Assembly (NCBI GenBank): GCA_029256005.1
Contig: JAQSYS010000063.1
Coordinates: 1-8,338 of the forward strand
Length of the DNA: 8,338 nt
Reading direction: 5' to 3'
DNA from: Sedimentibacter sp.
GTDB taxonomy: Bacteria > Bacillota > Clostridia > Tissierellales > Sedimentibacteraceae
The notes beneath the pieces were generated by a model. That model was not told where the DNA came from and searched no databases. It saw only the letters and a list, made by a program, of their open reading frames with translations. The translations under genes were made by a program, and so were the position numbers. How positions within the stretch are numbered: position 1 is the stretch's first letter; each line of letters opens with the position of its first letter. Shown piece after piece: positions 7,219-8,338 of the stretch.

Positions 7219-7249
7219 GTCGTTGGGGTAAGCGTTAAGGAATGTCCCC
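7194..7249. repeat. 56-base imperfect palindrome (REP-like hairpin) over the stop codon
   Basis: The arms GGGGACACACCTTAACG (7194-7210) and CGTTAAGGAATGTCCCC (7233-7249) are complementary at 15 of 17 positions; only a central two-base step mismatches. The 22-base spacer can form its own hairpin (AACGA 7207-7211 with TCGTT 7220-7224, extended by G-T pairs). It also carries a short direct repeat, GTAAG(T)CGTT-x-x-GG, at 7215-7228 and 7228-7240. No T-run follows on either strand, so it is not a standard terminator. It resembles dispersed REP-type or MITE-like palindromes, and its G+C is above that of its surroundings. It includes the last codons and stop of the oxidoreductase gene. A dispersed-repeat origin is an inference. 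Confidence 0.65.
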
Positions 7250-7334
7250 AAATTAGGAATAAATAAAAAAATACCTAATATATTATACTATTAAATGTTG
7301 ATAAAGATATTTTCTAACAACATCAGATTATCAT

Positions 7335-7343
7335 AGGGGGAAG
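7335..7343 (+). promoter_or_regulatory. Ribosome binding site deciding the TTG start of the P-type ATPase
   Basis: The purine run AGGGGGAAG ends six bases before TTG 7350. In this frame a TAA stop lies at 7302 and no other usable start occurs between it and 7350. The first in-frame ATG is residue 158, far inside the conserved domain, so TTG is almost certainly the true start. Confidence 0.7.
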
Positions 7344-7349
7344 AATAAT

Positions 7350-8338
7350 TTGGAATGGTATAACAAAGGTAAAAAAGAAGTATTAAATGAACTTAAAACA
7401 AATTTAAGTATTGGATTAAGTAACAAAGAAGCAGCTGAAAGATTAACTAAATACGGTAAAAATGAATTAGAGGCACAGTCAAAAAAGGGTTTTTTATCTA
7501 AACTCCTAGCTCAATTCACAGATTTTTTAATCATCATTTTACTTGTAGCTGCAGGAATTTCGGCTTTTGTCGGAGAACGAGAAGACGCGCTTGTTATTCT
7601 CGCCATAGTTGTAATTAATGCAATCCTCGGGATATACCAGGAGGGCAAGGCTGAAAAATCAGTTGAAGCATTACAAAAACTTAGTGCACCAAATGCTAAA
7701 GCAGTGAGAGAAGGAAACTTATTAACATTGCCAGCTGCTGAAATTGTGCCGGGTGACGTTGTTGTTTTGGAAGCAGGAGACATTATACCTGCAGACATAA
7801 GGCTTTTAGAAAGCTCAAACATGAAAGTGGAGGAAGCTTCTTTAACGGGAGAATCTGTTCCTGTGGAAAAGGATGCAAAAGCTCAAATTGTCGGCTCTGT
7901 AGGAATAGGGGACAGGCATAATATGTGTTTCTCTAGCACAATAGTAACCTATGGCAGGGGCAGAGGCGTTGTAGTTGATACAGGCCACAATACAGAAATA
8001 GGAAATATAGCAACTAAAATTCAATCTTACGATGATGAAGAAACACCGCTACAGATAAAATTGAATCAATTGGGCAAGGTTTTGGGAACATTGACAATCA
8101 TTATATGCATAATAGTCTTTTTAGTAGGGTTGCTCCAAGGTAGACAGGTTTTAAAAATGATGCTAACATCCATAAGCCTTGCAGTAGCTGCAATACCTGA
8201 GGGACTTCCTGCAATAGTAACAATAGTATTATCAATTGGAATGAATAGAATGGCTGGCAAAAACGCCATTGTAAAAAAACTCTTAGCAGTTGAAACATTA
8301 GGGGCAACATCTGTAATATGCTCTGATAAAACAGGAAC
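7350..8338 (+). CDS. P2A-type Ca2+-transporting ATPase (3' partial)
   Basis: These are the first 329 residues of a cation pump of the SERCA/PMCA-like class, which exports or sequesters Ca2+ by ATP-driven phosphorylation of an aspartate. Visible are a cytoplasmic N-terminal segment with the cation-ATPase motif LSNKEAAERLTKYGKNEL (about 22-39), M1 (about 52-73), M2 (about 77-96), and the actuator domain with PGD and the dephosphorylation motif TGES (166-169). These are followed by M3 (about 241-260) and M4 with PEGLP (283-287); its Glu284 corresponds to the M4 calcium ligand of SERCA. The window ends in CSDKTG, with phosphoacceptor Asp326. About 550-600 residues, including the nucleotide-binding domain and M5-M10, should follow. 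It starts at TTG. PEGLP without a CPC motif excludes heavy-metal P1B pumps. Ca2+ is the most likely ion; Mn2+ or another P2 cation cannot be excluded without M5-M6. Confidence 0.9.
   Translation, partial: MEWYNKGKKEVLNELKTNLSIGLSNKEAAERLTKYGKNELEAQSKKGFLSKLLAQFTDFLIIILLVAAGISAFVGEREDALVILAIVVINAILGIYQEGKAEKSVEALQKLSAPNAKAVREGNLLTLPAAEIVPGDVVVLEAGDIIPADIRLLESSNMKVEEASLTGESVPVEKDAKAQIVGSVGIGDRHNMCFSSTIVTYGRGRGVVVDTGHNTEIGNIATKIQSYDDEETPLQIKLNQLGKVLGTLTIIICIIVFLVGLLQGRQVLKMMLTSISLAVAAIPEGLPAIVTIVLSIGMNRMAGKNAIVKKLLAVETLGATSVICSDKTG

Noticed and set aside
7194..7249. The palindrome as a Rho-independent terminator
   Set aside because: No T-run follows the right arm on the plus strand, where the sequence is A-rich. 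On the minus strand the T-rich stretch precedes the hairpin rather than following it.
7252..7279. Inverted repeat ATTAGG...CCTAAT between the oxidoreductase and the calcium pump genes
   Set aside because: A 6-base stem with a 16-base A-rich loop is too weak to call as a structure or operator.
7284..7331. Promoter-like boxes before the calcium pump (TATACT at 7284-7289, TTGATA at 7298-7303)
   Set aside because: Neither has a matching partner hexamer at a suitable spacing. A promoter probably exists here, but I cannot place it.
7511..8310. Minus-strand open frames opposite the calcium pump region
   Set aside because: The plus strand encodes a continuous P-type ATPase with TGES, PEGLP and DKTG motifs through this whole stretch, so these are shadows.

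Overview
The window reads as chromosomal DNA of a low-GC, Gram-positive-type bacterium, most likely Bacillota and probably a Clostridia/Tissierellia-like lineage. This is inferred from the AT-rich codon use, the strong GGAGG-type ribosome binding sites, the use of TTG and GTG starts, and protein families typical of Firmicutes. The species cannot be fixed from the sequence. All six recognised genes lie on the + strand, and no gap between them exceeds about 150 bases.

Layout. (1) Bases 1-687 hold the 3' part of an ABC-F ATPase of the Uup/YfmR type, closed by a clear intrinsic terminator at 686-711. (2) Bases 770-821 hold a near-consensus sigma-A promoter embedded in two palindromic operators. 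It drives a tight four-gene operon: a TetR-family repressor (838-1449), a MacB/LolD-type ABC ATPase (1463-2170), a tandem-duplicated FtsX/MacB-type permease (2170-4512) and an HlyD/MacA-like membrane-fusion adaptor (4529-5722). (3) Bases 5797-7218 encode a family-typical but functionally uncharacterised FAD-dependent dehydrogenase (COG2509 type) with a conserved-looking cysteine cluster. No terminator separates it from the transporter operon. (4) A long imperfect palindrome (7194-7249) overlaps the end of that gene. (5) From 7350 to the window edge runs the N-terminal third of a P2A-type (SERCA/PMCA-like) Ca2+-transporting ATPase. It starts at a TTG codon and is cut right at the phosphorylation motif DKTG.

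How the genes work together. The TetR protein probably binds the two operators over its own promoter and represses the whole operon until a ligand releases it. The ATPase, permease and adaptor would form a MacB-like mechanotransmission exporter or extrusion machine acting at the cytoplasmic membrane; its substrate cannot be read from the sequence. The flanking genes (ABC-F translation factor, oxidoreductase, calcium pump) look like independent housekeeping neighbours, although the oxidoreductase may receive read-through from the operon.

I see no CRISPR array, tRNA, rRNA, insertion sequence or phage gene. The window is mostly ordinary. The items most worth a second look are the paired operators, the 56-base palindrome at the 3' end of the oxidoreductase gene, and the cysteine-rich flavoprotein.
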